The notes beneath the pieces were generated by a model. It saw only the letters and a list, made by a program, of their open reading frames with translations, did not search any database and had not been told where the DNA came from. From positions 1 to 51,804 of the forward strand of contig CAZCDS010000046.1 of NCBI GenBank assembly GCA_964497585.1: a stretch of 51,804 nt of DNA. The letters run 5' to 3'. Shown here piece by piece: positions 32,391-41,778 of this stretch; within the stretch, counting starts at the first letter, position 1, and every line of letters starts with the position of its first letter. This DNA comes from CAZCDS01 sp964497585. Its GTDB lineage: Bacteria > Desulfobacterota > Desulfomonilia > Desulfomonilales > Desulfomonilaceae. A program made the position numbers and the translations under genes.

Positions 32391-33323
32391 TCAGAAGACG
32401 AAGGTAAAATTGAGCCCGACCACCGCGATATTCTCATCAACCGAGACAGGATGGAGTGAGAGGTCGCCGTCCTGGTCCCGCGTGGCCTCACCGTAGAGCT
32501 CCTGATATGTGTAGCGGCAGTGAAGTCCCAGCCGGAGCCTCGGCCCAACGGCAGCGGTTCCCTCCATATCCAGTTCGATCAGGCCCCCCTTTTCGGCGGA
32601 ACCGCTGTACGAGACCATGTCTGTTCCTTCCCGGATCTGGGCCGATATGTCCTTTCCCATGAAGGGAGAGCCGAGAAACTCGAAACGGGCCTTCCACCAG
32701 GGGAAGTGAAGAGCGGTCTGCAGAGCTATGAAAGGAATGGTCGAAGTGAACTGCTCACGGAAATCCGAGTCCGCCTGCTGATTGCCTGCCGGACCACCGA
32801 TGTACTTCCAGAGCTCCTTTCGGAATCCACCTACGAAGCTGAAACGATAACCGCCTCCCGTCCAGAGGTGCACGAGGCCGGCGACCTCCCATTGACGGAA
32901 TTCCGGAAGGACATCCCATGCCCTCGGCTGAGGATCCAACGCCGTGTGGAAAAGGCTGGTATGCTTTGCGAGGACGCTTGCCGCACCCGCCACCCTCGCG
33001 GAAAGCCTGAGCGTCGGTGACACCTCGCAGGTTCCAGATATAAGCGGAAGTTTCGGGCCGAACTCCATACGGAATCGATCGAACTCACCTCCCCGGGGCC
33101 ATCGGTACAGGAAAATCTGGTTGCCGAACAGGAATTCCGTCCGGAAGGAGCTATCGATGCCGATCTTCCACGGAAACACCTGCGCCTGAGCCGCGCCTGA
33201 AAGTGCAGCCAGGAGGAGCAGCCCCGTGAGTGTCCTGAGGGTAGCGCGCAGGAACAAACCTTCCCCCTGAAAAAATCCGAAGAACAAAAAAATTTTGTCG
33301 ATTATAGCTTCTGTCAGGGACAA
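32391..33323 (-). CDS. Predicted outer-membrane beta-barrel protein
   Basis: 310 aa from ATG 33323; a later start near the signal peptide is possible. The signal sequence is at about residues 28-48 ('LTGLLLLAALSGAAQA'), so the first 25 residues may not be translated. The mature region alternates amphipathic strands ('FRTEFLFGNQIFLYRWPRGG', 'YRFSFVGGFRKELWKYIGG', 'RLRLGLHCRYTYQELYGEA') and ends 'VVGLNFTFVF', a typical barrel end with terminal Phe. The function is unknown. It is convergent with the other outer-membrane protein gene, with an unrelated spacer between. Confidence 0.6.
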   Translation of the reverse strand: MSLTEAIIDKIFLFFGFFQGEGLFLRATLRTLTGLLLLAALSGAAQAQVFPWKIGIDSSFRTEFLFGNQIFLYRWPRGGEFDRFRMEFGPKLPLISGTCEVSPTLRLSARVAGAASVLAKHTSLFHTALDPQPRAWDVLPEFRQWEVAGLVHLWTGGGYRFSFVGGFRKELWKYIGGPAGNQQADSDFREQFTSTIPFIALQTALHFPWWKARFEFLGSPFMGKDISAQIREGTDMVSYSGSAEKGGLIELDMEGTAAVGPRLRLGLHCRYTYQELYGEATRDQDGDLSLHPVSVDENIAVVGLNFTFVF

Positions 33324-33464
33324 AAAGAAAGAGAAATTTGCCTTCTCGGCTGCCGGAGCCCATGTTGGCCCGACAATCGGGATCGTACCGGAGGCAAATG
33401 AACAGCTCGAACGCTGGTCGGAGCCTTACGAGCGCGCACAGTCGCGGCCACGTTGGGTCGGGTC

Positions 33465-33662
33465 TCACGACGGAGGGTCAGGAACCTGCGCCCCGATCTC
33501 GTCACAGGAACCGCATTGTCCACAGTCGAGCGTGTCATCCCGGGGGATCGAGCACCTGCAGGAACAGCGTCTGGTCCGCGCGGTCAGTACGCGGTAGACC
33601 CATCTGGCCACGGCCCCGAGCGCCAGAGCAACGATGAGGGCAACGATGAGTTTGTCGACCAT
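33465..33662 (-). CDS. FeoB-associated-like Cys-rich small membrane protein
   Basis: 65 aa from ATG 33662. One N-terminal membrane helix ('VDKLIVALIVALALGAVARW') is followed by a basic patch and a Cys-rich tail ('CSCRCS' and 'CGQCGSC'). This is the layout of the small FeoB-associated cysteine-rich membrane proteins. No feoA or feoB is visible in the window, so the name describes resemblance only. It might bind iron or an Fe-S unit at the membrane. The gene sits between an outer-membrane protein gene and the M16 peptidase gene on the same strand. Confidence 0.55.
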   Translation of the reverse strand: MVDKLIVALIVALALGAVARWVYRVLTARTRRCSCRCSIPRDDTLDCGQCGSCDEIGAQVPDPPS

Positions 33663-33920
33663 GGAAGTTCTCCAATCGATTCCGATGAGCGCCTGGGGGG
33701 CTGCATAGCGTGCGTGCAAAACAATGACCGATTGCAGGAAAGGGGACTTCCGTAGTCTTTTGCGAATCCCGTTGACTGGTCAACAGCCAGCCACCAGAAG
33801 TGCTATCCAAGAATCCGGCTCCGACTCCCGAGGTCTCAGATGTCTCCTCCGGCCAACCCCGCCGGGAGGGGCAGGGGGGTAACCCGGGAGTCGCGGCAAT
33901 CGGATTCACAATAACGGCAA

Positions 33921-36599
33921 TCATTTCTTGGAATCGCTCTGCTTTTTCTTCTCCTCCGGCAGGATCTTAACGATCGTGGCTCGCTTCGGGTCGAGATACT
34001 TGACCGCGGCCTGATGGACCTGATCCGCGGTGACCTCGGATATTCGCTTGAGGTACTCCGGATCATAGTTGTAACCAAGGCCGTACAGGGTATTCAGGAC
34101 AGTATTCTCAGCCCGGGATGCCGAGCTTTGCAGGGATATCTGATGAGTCCCTACGAGGTTCTTCCTCGATCGAGTGAGTTCCTTTTTGCCTATGGGGTTC
34201 TCCCTGACGAGGCGGATCTGCTTGAGCAAGCCCTTGAGCGCCTGGTCAGCCTTTGCCGGGTCGCAGGCAATGTAGAACCCGAAAAGCCCGCGATCCATTC
34301 CAGGCCGGAAGAAGGACGTTACTACATAGGCGAGCGACTCCTTATCCCTGAGTTCCCGGAAGAGCCTGCCCCCCTGACCTGACAGCAGATTGTTCAAGAC
34401 GTCCAGGGCGTAGCGATCCTTTTGCTTGTGGGTCGTGCCGGGGAACCCGATCAGGATGTAAGCCTTTGCCCGCGGCATCCGGACGACCTTTTCCCTGACA
34501 TGTTGAGGGAACGTCTCCCGGGGAACCTTAGGAGCAGTAAACTTTTTTTCGGGGATATCACCGAACAGTTTCTTGACGAGCGCCATGGTTTTGGTCGGGT
34601 CGAGGTCTCCGACCACGGTGATGACCGTGTTGGAAGGCACTGCAAATCGCCGATACGTGTTGATCAGATCGTTCCTGGTGAAGGCCGACACGGTCTTGAC
34701 GGTGCCCTCTTTGTCGAACCCGTACGGGTGGTTCCCGAATGCGGCCGCGTTGAGCGTTTTCACCGCAAAGGGCGTGGGACGGTCTGCCTCAGTCTTGATG
34801 CGGTTCAGAATAAGCTTTCGTTCCCTTTCCACCTTGTCGGCAGGGAAGGTGGGATTGCGGTAGATGTCCGCTACGAGTTTCAAGCCTTCTTCGAGGTAAC
34901 GGCTGAAAAAGGACGCATCGATGCCGAAGGAGTCATATCCGGAAAAGCCATCGAGCTGCCCCCCCAGATCCTCAATTTTTCGGTCGATCTGCTTTTCGGT
35001 CAGATCCTTGGTGCCTTTGGTCGCCATCCGAGCGACAAAATTCATGATGCCTTCCGTTTGAAGCGTTTCGAAACGTTTTCCTCCCAGCGAGGCTATTCTC
35101 AACGACACAACCGGATTGGAAGCGTCCGGCATAAGTACCACTCGCATACCGTTGGGAAGGGTGCGTGTGAGCGCCTTGGTCGATTCAGACCCTTTGGTCT
35201 TCGCTGATTTTACGGGAGTGAACGACCTGATCGTACCGGTCAGCGTGCTCATCCGGAAGCGGGGGTCATCCTTTTTAGGCATCAGCACCGTTACGGTGAC
35301 GTTGGGCGGGGCGAGGTACCGGCGAACCGCCCGGGAGACTTCAGGTGCAGTGACGTCGGCATTGGCTCTCATATAAATGTCCTCGTACCTCACGTCACCT
35401 GCATCCGCCTGGAATGTACCCAGGTTCCGTGCCACTCCGCCGACCGTCTCTTGGGCATAGACATGGGAGGATTCAATGCTGGTCTTTGCCCGTTTGAGTT
35501 CCCCTGGGGTAGGTGGTTCCTTTCCGAGCCGTCGCACTTCGGTCATGATCGCGGCGGTGGCAGCCTGAAGATTCTTCGCGTCGAGCGTGGCTCCGATGAC
35601 GAAGAGACCGGGATACTTGGGAGTGAGAGAATACGCGGATATGGAGTTGACGAGTTGCTTTTGCTTTTTCAGGATCCGGACGAGCCTGGAACTCTCCTCG
35701 CCACCAAGTATCTCCGCGGCGAGGTCAAGGGCGTTCACGTCCGGACTCTCCAGCGAGGGAATATGAAAAGCGATGTTCAGTCTTGTTTCCCGCGCGTTTG
35801 CGTCCCTCAAAAGGGCGCTCCGAATCTTCTTTTGCACAGGTTCAACCGGCACTTGCGGTCGGACGAACTTCGTTGCATGAAACCCGCGGGTCAATCGTTC
35901 GATTTCAGGTCGCAGCTTGGCCGGATCCACGTCCCCTACAATGAGCAAGAACATGTTCTCGGGCACGTACCATTTCTTTCGGAAGGCCATGATGTCGGCT
36001 CGGGTCATCTTTTCGACGATATCTCGATACCCGATCACGGGGAATTTGTAGGGATGGGTTGAGTATGCGGTCTTGAAGAGGAGCTTGGACGATTTTTGCG
36101 AGGGCCGGTCTTCCCCTTCGAGAATTTCCTCGATGACGACCTCCTTCTCCTTTTTCAGCTCCTTTGGGTCAATCGCGGGGTGGAGCACCGCATCGAAAAG
36201 AATATCCAGGCCCTGGGGGACGGCGTCCGAGGGAACCGTCACATGGAAAACCGTTCGGTCCCAGCTCGTGTACGCATTGGTTCGGCCGCCAAGGGCTTCG
36301 ACATCCGCCGCCATTTGGCCGACCCCTCGTTTCTTAGTTCCTTTGAATGCCATGTGCTCGATAAGATGGCTGATACCGCGTTCGGAGGGGTCTTCATTCA
36401 CGCTGCCCACGTTGACCCACAACTGGACGGTAGCTACCTTTCGCGCGTGGTCTTGCTTTATAAGCACTTCGAGGCCATTGGGTAGTCTGAAACGGGTGAG
36501 GCCGGTGTCCGTTGCGCCAACGCTCACGGGCATGAGGAAAAGGAGAACCACAAGAAAGGCGTAGAGATAGTTTCGTTTCTTCAGCATAATGGCGCTCAT
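33921..36599 (-). CDS. M16-family zinc metallopeptidase (two-domain)
   Basis: 892 aa from ATG 36599 (GAGGAGGAA upstream; TTG 36602 is one codon earlier). The signal peptide is about residues 8-29 ('YAFLVVLLFLMPVSVGATDT'). The first domain carries the inverted zinc motif HxxEH ('GISHLIEHMAFKGT', about residues 78-82) and the distal Glu in 'KEVVIEEILEGED'. The second domain repeats the fold without the HxxEH ('GIMNFVARMATKGTKDLTEK'), the standard active/inactive pairing. It would degrade peptides in the periplasm. Length matches fused M16 proteins. No pqqL or processing locus is visible nearby. Confidence 0.92.
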   Translation of the reverse strand: MSAIMLKKRNYLYAFLVVLLFLMPVSVGATDTGLTRFRLPNGLEVLIKQDHARKVATVQLWVNVGSVNEDPSERGISHLIEHMAFKGTKKRGVGQMAADVEALGGRTNAYTSWDRTVFHVTVPSDAVPQGLDILFDAVLHPAIDPKELKKEKEVVIEEILEGEDRPSQKSSKLLFKTAYSTHPYKFPVIGYRDIVEKMTRADIMAFRKKWYVPENMFLLIVGDVDPAKLRPEIERLTRGFHATKFVRPQVPVEPVQKKIRSALLRDANARETRLNIAFHIPSLESPDVNALDLAAEILGGEESSRLVRILKKQKQLVNSISAYSLTPKYPGLFVIGATLDAKNLQAATAAIMTEVRRLGKEPPTPGELKRAKTSIESSHVYAQETVGGVARNLGTFQADAGDVRYEDIYMRANADVTAPEVSRAVRRYLAPPNVTVTVLMPKKDDPRFRMSTLTGTIRSFTPVKSAKTKGSESTKALTRTLPNGMRVVLMPDASNPVVSLRIASLGGKRFETLQTEGIMNFVARMATKGTKDLTEKQIDRKIEDLGGQLDGFSGYDSFGIDASFFSRYLEEGLKLVADIYRNPTFPADKVERERKLILNRIKTEADRPTPFAVKTLNAAAFGNHPYGFDKEGTVKTVSAFTRNDLINTYRRFAVPSNTVITVVGDLDPTKTMALVKKLFGDIPEKKFTAPKVPRETFPQHVREKVVRMPRAKAYILIGFPGTTHKQKDRYALDVLNNLLSGQGGRLFRELRDKESLAYVVTSFFRPGMDRGLFGFYIACDPAKADQALKGLLKQIRLVRENPIGKKELTRSRKNLVGTHQISLQSSASRAENTVLNTLYGLGYNYDPEYLKRISEVTADQVHQAAVKYLDPKRATIVKILPEEKKKQSDSKK

Positions 36600-37234
36600 C
36601 AATTATTCCTCCTCGCAAGCTCGGCCGATTGATGAAAAAAAGGCCGCGCCTACAGGCGTTTGCTCCTGTTCCGCCGGCTCTCAAGCGGCTCGTGTGGCCG
36701 GAAGAGTTGACTAGCTCATGCGGTGGTCAAAAGTCAAGCGTATTGTCCCAGAGCTCATTCTCACTGGGTAGTCCCCGCGAGAATCGTGAACTCGAGACCG
36801 ACGGGCCGCGGAGGCCGGACTTAGCTTATCTGACCACAAGATAATCATTCGGTTCCTCGGCCGCGTGTTCCTGTGACTTCTGCCTGGCGCGATCACGCTG
36901 ATTGGACGACTTTTTTCCTGAACCCGGGTCGGGGGATGAAGCTACTAATCTGCTGTTGCAAAACCGTGGCACCGTAAGTAACCGGTAAATGCAAGCCTGG
37001 GGGATTCACGTTGACCCGAAGGCCTGGCGTGAAGTACACTCAGGGATCGGCTGAAAAATAGCTCGTCGGAGGTTCGTGCCGGGGCTAGCCCCCGTCAGAC
37101 CTCGTCCGAGACAAGACAACGGTTGATTGGGTAGCCGGGGGCTCATCGAAGGAAGGGGAATCGGTCCCGCCATCGGGAGAGGGCGTTCCCCGTGTAATTC
37201 CTGCCTAATTTCACGACAAATTCGGAGGTGAACA
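36600..37234. other. Divergent intergenic region
   Basis: About 630 bases between the M16 peptidase gene (minus) and the TRAP operon (plus). It contains a 12-base palindrome GGGGCTAGCCCC at 37081-37092 and a possible promoter at 37011-37040. Confidence 0.4.
37011..37040 (+). promoter_or_regulatory. Possible promoter of the TRAP operon
   Basis: TTGACC (37011-37016), 18-base spacer, TACACT (37035-37040). The -10 matches consensus at four of six positions. The palindrome GGGGCTAGCCCC (37081-37092) would lie in the leader. Confidence 0.35.
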
Positions 37235-38269
37235 ATGAGGAAGTTTCTCGTCGCGTTGTTGTGTCTGGGTTTCGTAGTCGTGGCAACTCTTTTCCCCGCG
37301 GGTGAAGGACAGGCCGCGATGACAATCAAATTCGGGCACGTGGCTCCTCCCTTCCACGGTCAGTCCAAGGGCGTCGACGCGTTTGCCGCGTACGTCAAAG
37401 ACAAGACCAAAGGCGCGATCATCATCAAGACGTATCCCTTCGGCCAGTTGGGAAGCGAGACCTCCATGGCCGAACAGGTGCAATCGGGAACGCTCGAGAT
37501 GGCCAGCATCACCACCGCGGTTCTGCAGAACTTCGCTCCGCAGGTGGCCGTCGTGGATCTGCCCTTTGTCTTCCCTGACAGGAAGACGGCGTACGCGGTC
37601 CTCGACGACCCGAAGGTGCAGGAGAAAATTTTCAGCTACTTGCCTGCCAAAGGATTCGTGGGCATCGGGTGGACTGAGAATGAGTTTCGGGACATCACCA
37701 ACAGCAAGCGGGATATTCGCAAACCCGAGGATCTCAAGGGGATCAAGATCCGCGTCATGAAGAGCCCCATCTATATCGATACCTTCAAGGCTCTCGGCGC
37801 GTCGCCGGTAGACCTGGCCTTTCCCCAGATTTACAGCGCGCTGCAAAACAAGACCATCGATGCCCAGGAAAACCCCCTCTTGACATCCATCCTCATCAAG
37901 GCGACCGAAATCACCAAACATGTCACTGACACCGATCACATCCTGACCGAGTGCATCATCATCGTGAACCGCGACTTCTGGAAAAAGCTGACACCGGCCC
38001 AGCAAGAAATCTTCCGAGAAGCGGCAAAGATCGCGATCAAGACCAATCGGGAAGTGAACAAGCAGTTGGAGAACAAGCTGCCTAAATCGGGCCTCTCCAT
38101 CGCGGAATACTGCAAGAAGAACGACGTGAAGGTACTGAAACTGACCACGGCGGAACGGGACGCGTTCAGGAAGGCGACCAAGCCCGTTTGGGATAAGTAC
38201 CGCTCGAGGGTCGGGCCGGAACTCTTCGATTTCTTCCTAGCCAAAGTCAAGGAACACAGCAAGAAGTGA
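37235..38269 (+). CDS. dctP: TRAP transporter periplasmic binding protein (DctP type)
   Basis: 344 aa; GGAGGTG precedes the ATG. The signal peptide is residues 1-29 ('LLCLGFVVVATLFPAGEGQA'). The DctP-family body has 'IKFGHVAPPFHGQSKGVDAF', 'PFGQLGSETSMAEQVQSGTL', 'DLKGIKIRVMKSPIYIDTFK' (containing the conserved substrate-carboxylate Arg) and 'VDLAFPQIYSALQNKTIDAQ'. It binds a carboxylate, keto acid or similar anion for sodium-driven uptake. The DctQ and DctM genes follow in order. The ligand is not determinable. Confidence 0.93.
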   Translation: MRKFLVALLCLGFVVVATLFPAGEGQAAMTIKFGHVAPPFHGQSKGVDAFAAYVKDKTKGAIIIKTYPFGQLGSETSMAEQVQSGTLEMASITTAVLQNFAPQVAVVDLPFVFPDRKTAYAVLDDPKVQEKIFSYLPAKGFVGIGWTENEFRDITNSKRDIRKPEDLKGIKIRVMKSPIYIDTFKALGASPVDLAFPQIYSALQNKTIDAQENPLLTSILIKATEITKHVTDTDHILTECIIIVNRDFWKKLTPAQQEIFREAAKIAIKTNREVNKQLENKLPKSGLSIAEYCKKNDVKVLKLTTAERDAFRKATKPVWDKYRSRVGPELFDFFLAKVKEHSKK

Positions 38270-38366
38270 CGGTCAGGGGAGCTGCAACCCTCCCCAATGA
38301 TGAGGGGATGCGCTCACGGCGGGCGCGTCCCCGATCCCCGCAGCCCAAAGCCCGCGGCCCGCAGGC

Positions 38367-38879
38367 ATGAAAAAGATCCTGGAAATTTTCAACAAGATCG
38401 AAGAATGGACACTCGTGGTGGTCCTGCTCACGCTCGCAGGCTTCACCTGTGTGCAAGTCTTCTGTCGTTACGTTCTGAACTTCAGCTTCCCGTGGGTGCA
38501 GGAGCTGGCACGGTATGTGGGCGTCTTCATAACCTTTCTCGGTGCGTCTCTCGGCGTGAAGTACGGTATGCATTTCTCCATGGATCTGGTATACGAGCGG
38601 GTCTCCAACAACAGGTTCCGCCATGGTTTGCGGGCCGTGGTCACGTTGATTTGCGGGCTGATCTTTCTTGTGGTGGCCTGGTACGGCTGGGACCAGACCA
38701 TGAAGTTGAAGCATTTCGGGGTTCTCACATCCGCACTGGAACTCCCCAAGTATTGGTTCTATCTGCCTGTGCCCATTTTTTCGGTCTTCATTTCTCTGCG
38801 TTTTTTCAACCTGTCCCGGAAGCACGCGGCCTCATGTGCGCACAACGAGCCGTACATCCCTCCGGAGAAGAAGGGATGA
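38367..38879 (+). CDS. dctQ: TRAP transporter small permease (DctQ type)
   Basis: 170 aa with four predicted membrane helices. Family landmarks: 'TLVVVLLTLAGFTCVQVFCR', 'YVLNFSFPWVQELARYVGVF' and 'GVKYGMHFSMDLV', the conserved W-E-L/R-Y pattern of DctQ. It pairs with DctM in the inner membrane. The start has only a weak ribosome binding site. The TGA overlaps the next ATG (ATGA), consistent with translational coupling and equal stoichiometry. Confidence 0.92.
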   Translation: MKKILEIFNKIEEWTLVVVLLTLAGFTCVQVFCRYVLNFSFPWVQELARYVGVFITFLGASLGVKYGMHFSMDLVYERVSNNRFRHGLRAVVTLICGLIFLVVAWYGWDQTMKLKHFGVLTSALELPKYWFYLPVPIFSVFISLRFFNLSRKHAASCAHNEPYIPPEKKG

Positions 38880-40153
38880 TAGCCACCATCGTCATATGTT
38901 TCGTTGTGCTCCTGTTTGTCGGGATGCCCATTGCAGTTCTGATGGTGGTCACCACCGCGGCAGCGCTCACCTTGCACACGTCCACATCGTTGATGGTGCT
39001 GCCTCAGCAGCTCTTCAACGCGCTCGACAATTTCATCCTTTTGGCTGTGCCCTTTTTCATACTCGCAGGCAGCATCATGACCGAGGGAGCGATGGCGCGG
39101 CGTCTCATCGCCGTCATCAATGCTCTGGTGGGGACTGTTCCCGGTGGCCTTGCCGTGGCTACCACCCTCGCGTGCATCTTCTTCGCTGCGCTCTCAGGGT
39201 CCAGTCCTGCAACGGTGGTGGCGATCGGGTCCATCATGATACCCGCACTGATCAAGGCCGGTTACGATGAACGCTTCACCATCGGTCTGGTGACCTCAGC
39301 CGGATCACTGGGGATCGTGATTCCGCCCTCCATCCCCATGATCCTCTACTGTCTCGTTATGAACGTCTCGGTCGCGGAGCTGTTCATGGCCGGCATCGGG
39401 CCGGGTCTCCTCATCGGCGGAGCGTTCATTCTTTACACGTTTGTGATGGCGCACAGGAACAAATGGTACGTCTCGCAGAGACGCTCGCTGAACGAAATCC
39501 TGCGAGCATTCAAAGACGGGGTCTGGGCTTTGATGCTGCCGGTGATCGTGCTCGGAGGAATCTATTCCGGCATGTTCACGCCTACGGAGGCGGCCGCGGT
39601 CAGTGTGGTATATGCGCTCTTCGTGGAGCTTGTGATCTACCGAGAGTTCCGGGTCCGAGAGATCCCCGGGGTCTGCACGAACGCGGCGATTCTCTCCAGT
39701 TGCCTCCTGTTCATCCTGGCCTGTGCAATGACCATGATCTGGCTCCTCACTGCGCAGCGGCTCCCTCATCAGGTGGCCGATTTTATCACTGCACACGTGC
39801 ACAGCGGATGGGTCTTTCTGATTCTCGTGAACATAATGTTCCTCATCATGGGAACGGTCATGGAGAACGTTACCGCGATGCTGATCCTCTCTCCCCTCTT
39901 TGTGGAGACGCTCAATCGTTTCGGCATCGATTACGTGCACTACGGCATCATCATGGTCATGGTGATAGAGTTCGGTTTTCTCACGCCTCCCTTCGGGCTC
40001 AACCTCTTCGTTGCCATGGGGCTAACGGAAAAGAGCCTCGTGGAAGTCTCCCGCGGGGTGCTGCCATTCCTGGTGCTCCTCTTAATCTGCCTGTTTATCG
40101 TGACCTTCGTGCCTGCGCTGTCGCTTTACCTTCCCACCACGTTTCTGAGGTAA
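38876..40153 (+). CDS. dctM: TRAP transporter large permease (DctM type)
   Basis: 425 aa from ATG 38876, which overlaps the dctQ stop. There are about 12 hydrophobic segments. Signatures: 'PQQLFNALDNFILLAVPFFI', 'LAGSIMTEGAMARRLIAVIN', 'AALSGSSPATVVAIGSIMIP', 'AGSLGIVIPPSIPMILYCLV', 'GMFTPTEAAAVSVVYALFVE' and 'GTVMENVTAMLILSPLF'. It forms the transport pore that uses the sodium gradient. The frame is open upstream, but no ribosome binding site supports the earlier start. It completes a dctPQM operon. Confidence 0.94.
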   Translation: MIATIVICFVVLLFVGMPIAVLMVVTTAAALTLHTSTSLMVLPQQLFNALDNFILLAVPFFILAGSIMTEGAMARRLIAVINALVGTVPGGLAVATTLACIFFAALSGSSPATVVAIGSIMIPALIKAGYDERFTIGLVTSAGSLGIVIPPSIPMILYCLVMNVSVAELFMAGIGPGLLIGGAFILYTFVMAHRNKWYVSQRRSLNEILRAFKDGVWALMLPVIVLGGIYSGMFTPTEAAAVSVVYALFVELVIYREFRVREIPGVCTNAAILSSCLLFILACAMTMIWLLTAQRLPHQVADFITAHVHSGWVFLILVNIMFLIMGTVMENVTAMLILSPLFVETLNRFGIDYVHYGIIMVMVIEFGFLTPPFGLNLFVAMGLTEKSLVEVSRGVLPFLVLLLICLFIVTFVPALSLYLPTTFLR

Positions 40154-40301
40154 AGGAATAGCGATATGCGATCAAACAAGGAAGATACGATCCTTGCGTG
40201 GGGACCACTCTGGCTCGCTTGAAGGTGTATTGGCAGAGAGTCTGCCGGACGGGCTCTCTGGAATCGCGGTCCTCAGGCATTCTTCGGAAAAGGGAATGCG
40301 G

Positions 40302-41396
40302 CTAGCGCCCCTCTTTGGCCCAGAGATGGGTAATTGCGGCTCGGAGGTACTCCTGATACCGGAAGAGTAGGTACCCACCAACGATCGGGACGAAACAACA
40401 CACGAAGAAGAATGTGGCGACCACGGCGAGATCCACGTGCAGGTACTGCTCGGCAATTCTGCTGAAGTCCATCCAATGTCCCCCGCCCTTCGCGTCTTCG
40501 TACACCAATCGATGGTACGAACTGTTCATCAGCCGGTAGGCAAAGGGCACATCAGCAAAGACGATAAAGAAGCCGATCCCTGCGTACAGGGGTCGTTCCA
40601 CCGCGTCAGAGACCGCCGCGCCGCTCAGCGCTCGATAGATAAATATCGTGGCTATGGCCAATTCTGTCCCATGCCCCATGAAGAGAATCACCACACTATG
40701 GCCGGGGGTGAATGTTAGAATCGCGTGAACAACCCCGAGAAGGACCAGAAGTACTACGGTGGCCATATTCCGGCGACGGGAATAGACAGCCAGGCCGAGC
40801 AAAACGTAAATAACGATCAACAGCAGGGTGGAACGCTGTGTCCATAAGGTCACGCCACCGCCGTACATGAAGTCGAACGCGGGCACGGAAGGGTACCCGA
40901 AAATCCAACCGAATATGGCGTGGCCCATCTCATGAACCAATACCATGAACGTGGAGAAAGTCTGCCTCACGAAGCCGATCAGAAAGGCGATTCCTGCGAT
41001 CGCGAGCCCTACGGCCATAATGAGCCAATCATTCTTGTCCATCCGTCGAGGCTCTGCACGCGGCTCTCTTTCCTCAATCACGCCGAGTTCCACGTCGGTC
41101 GGCTCTTGAGTGCTTCGCGTCCCCGCTCTCGCAAGCCTGTCAATGCCAGGTTCCAGAGCGGATTCCTCGACCCTGTCCGACGATCGCGGAGCAGCTCTCA
41201 CGGGGCCCGTGCGCGGTCTCCCGGCTGGCCGCGCCAACCGTGGCTCGGAAGGAAAAGGCGCGGAGTCCAGTCTGGAACTGCTGCGCTGATCCCGAACAGG
41301 AGGAACGAATCCGGGGAGCTTTGCGAAGATGACGCCACACCTGAGGCATTCTTCCTCTCTGTCGGACTGTTCAAAACCGCATTTCGGGCAATTCAC
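40302..41396 (-). CDS. Zinc-ribbon membrane protein with M50-like HExxH
   Basis: 364 aa from GTG 41396, chosen because AGGAGA lies just upstream and the protein then begins with a zinc ribbon: CPKC at residues 3-6 and CLRC at 17-20. A Pro/Arg/Ser-rich linker extends to about 120. The membrane domain has about six helices. The motif 'FMVLVHEMGHAIFGWIFGYP' contains HExxH at residues 155-159, at the start of a helix as in site-2/M50 peptidases and their relatives. A downstream DG motif of site-2 proteases was not evident. It may be a membrane metallopeptidase or a non-proteolytic relative. The start at 41447 is the alternative. Confidence 0.72.
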   Translation of the reverse strand: MNCPKCGFEQSDREEECLRCGVIFAKLPGFVPPVRDQRSSSRLDSAPFPSEPRLARPAGRPRTGPVRAAPRSSDRVEESALEPGIDRLARAGTRSTQEPTDVELGVIEEREPRAEPRRMDKNDWLIMAVGLAIAGIAFLIGFVRQTFSTFMVLVHEMGHAIFGWIFGYPSVPAFDFMYGGGVTLWTQRSTLLLIVIYVLLGLAVYSRRRNMATVVLLVLLGVVHAILTFTPGHSVVILFMGHGTELAIATIFIYRALSGAAVSDAVERPLYAGIGFFIVFADVPFAYRLMNSSYHRLVYEDAKGGGHWMDFSRIAEQYLHVDLAVVATFFFVCCFVPIVGGYLLFRYQEYLRAAITHLWAKEGR

Positions 41397-41778
41397 GGTA
41401 TCTCCTGGCCGCGGAGCGGCTGATGGCAGGCTGTCCCAAGGCTGCATTGAAGTGCGCCGGGCGAAGCCTTAACGCTGTCGCGCGTATTTTGTCGGGCCGG
41501 CAGTGATGTCCCATAAAATGATATCAGATACCTCATGAAAAGCAACGTCGTCTCGCAGAAAGGCCGCCAACCCCCTCTGACCATGAGTCGGAGGAATCGC
41601 GGTTGACTGATGACGTTCCCATGACTAAAACAATGGCGAAGAATATTTCCCGACGAGGAAACGATCCGCGTACTCTGGATCTGTCGGATGACAGCGAAGC
41701 CGGTGCTCGCGAGAAAGCCCGGGAGAGTGCCGGAACGAGCTTCGGACAAACGTCGGGCATGGAAAGCGACTCACAGAG
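41397..41778. other. Spacer between divergent genes
   Basis: A 64-codon plus-strand frame (41603-41797) overlaps the start of the following gene; it is polar, lacks a ribosome binding site and is not supported. Confidence 0.35.
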
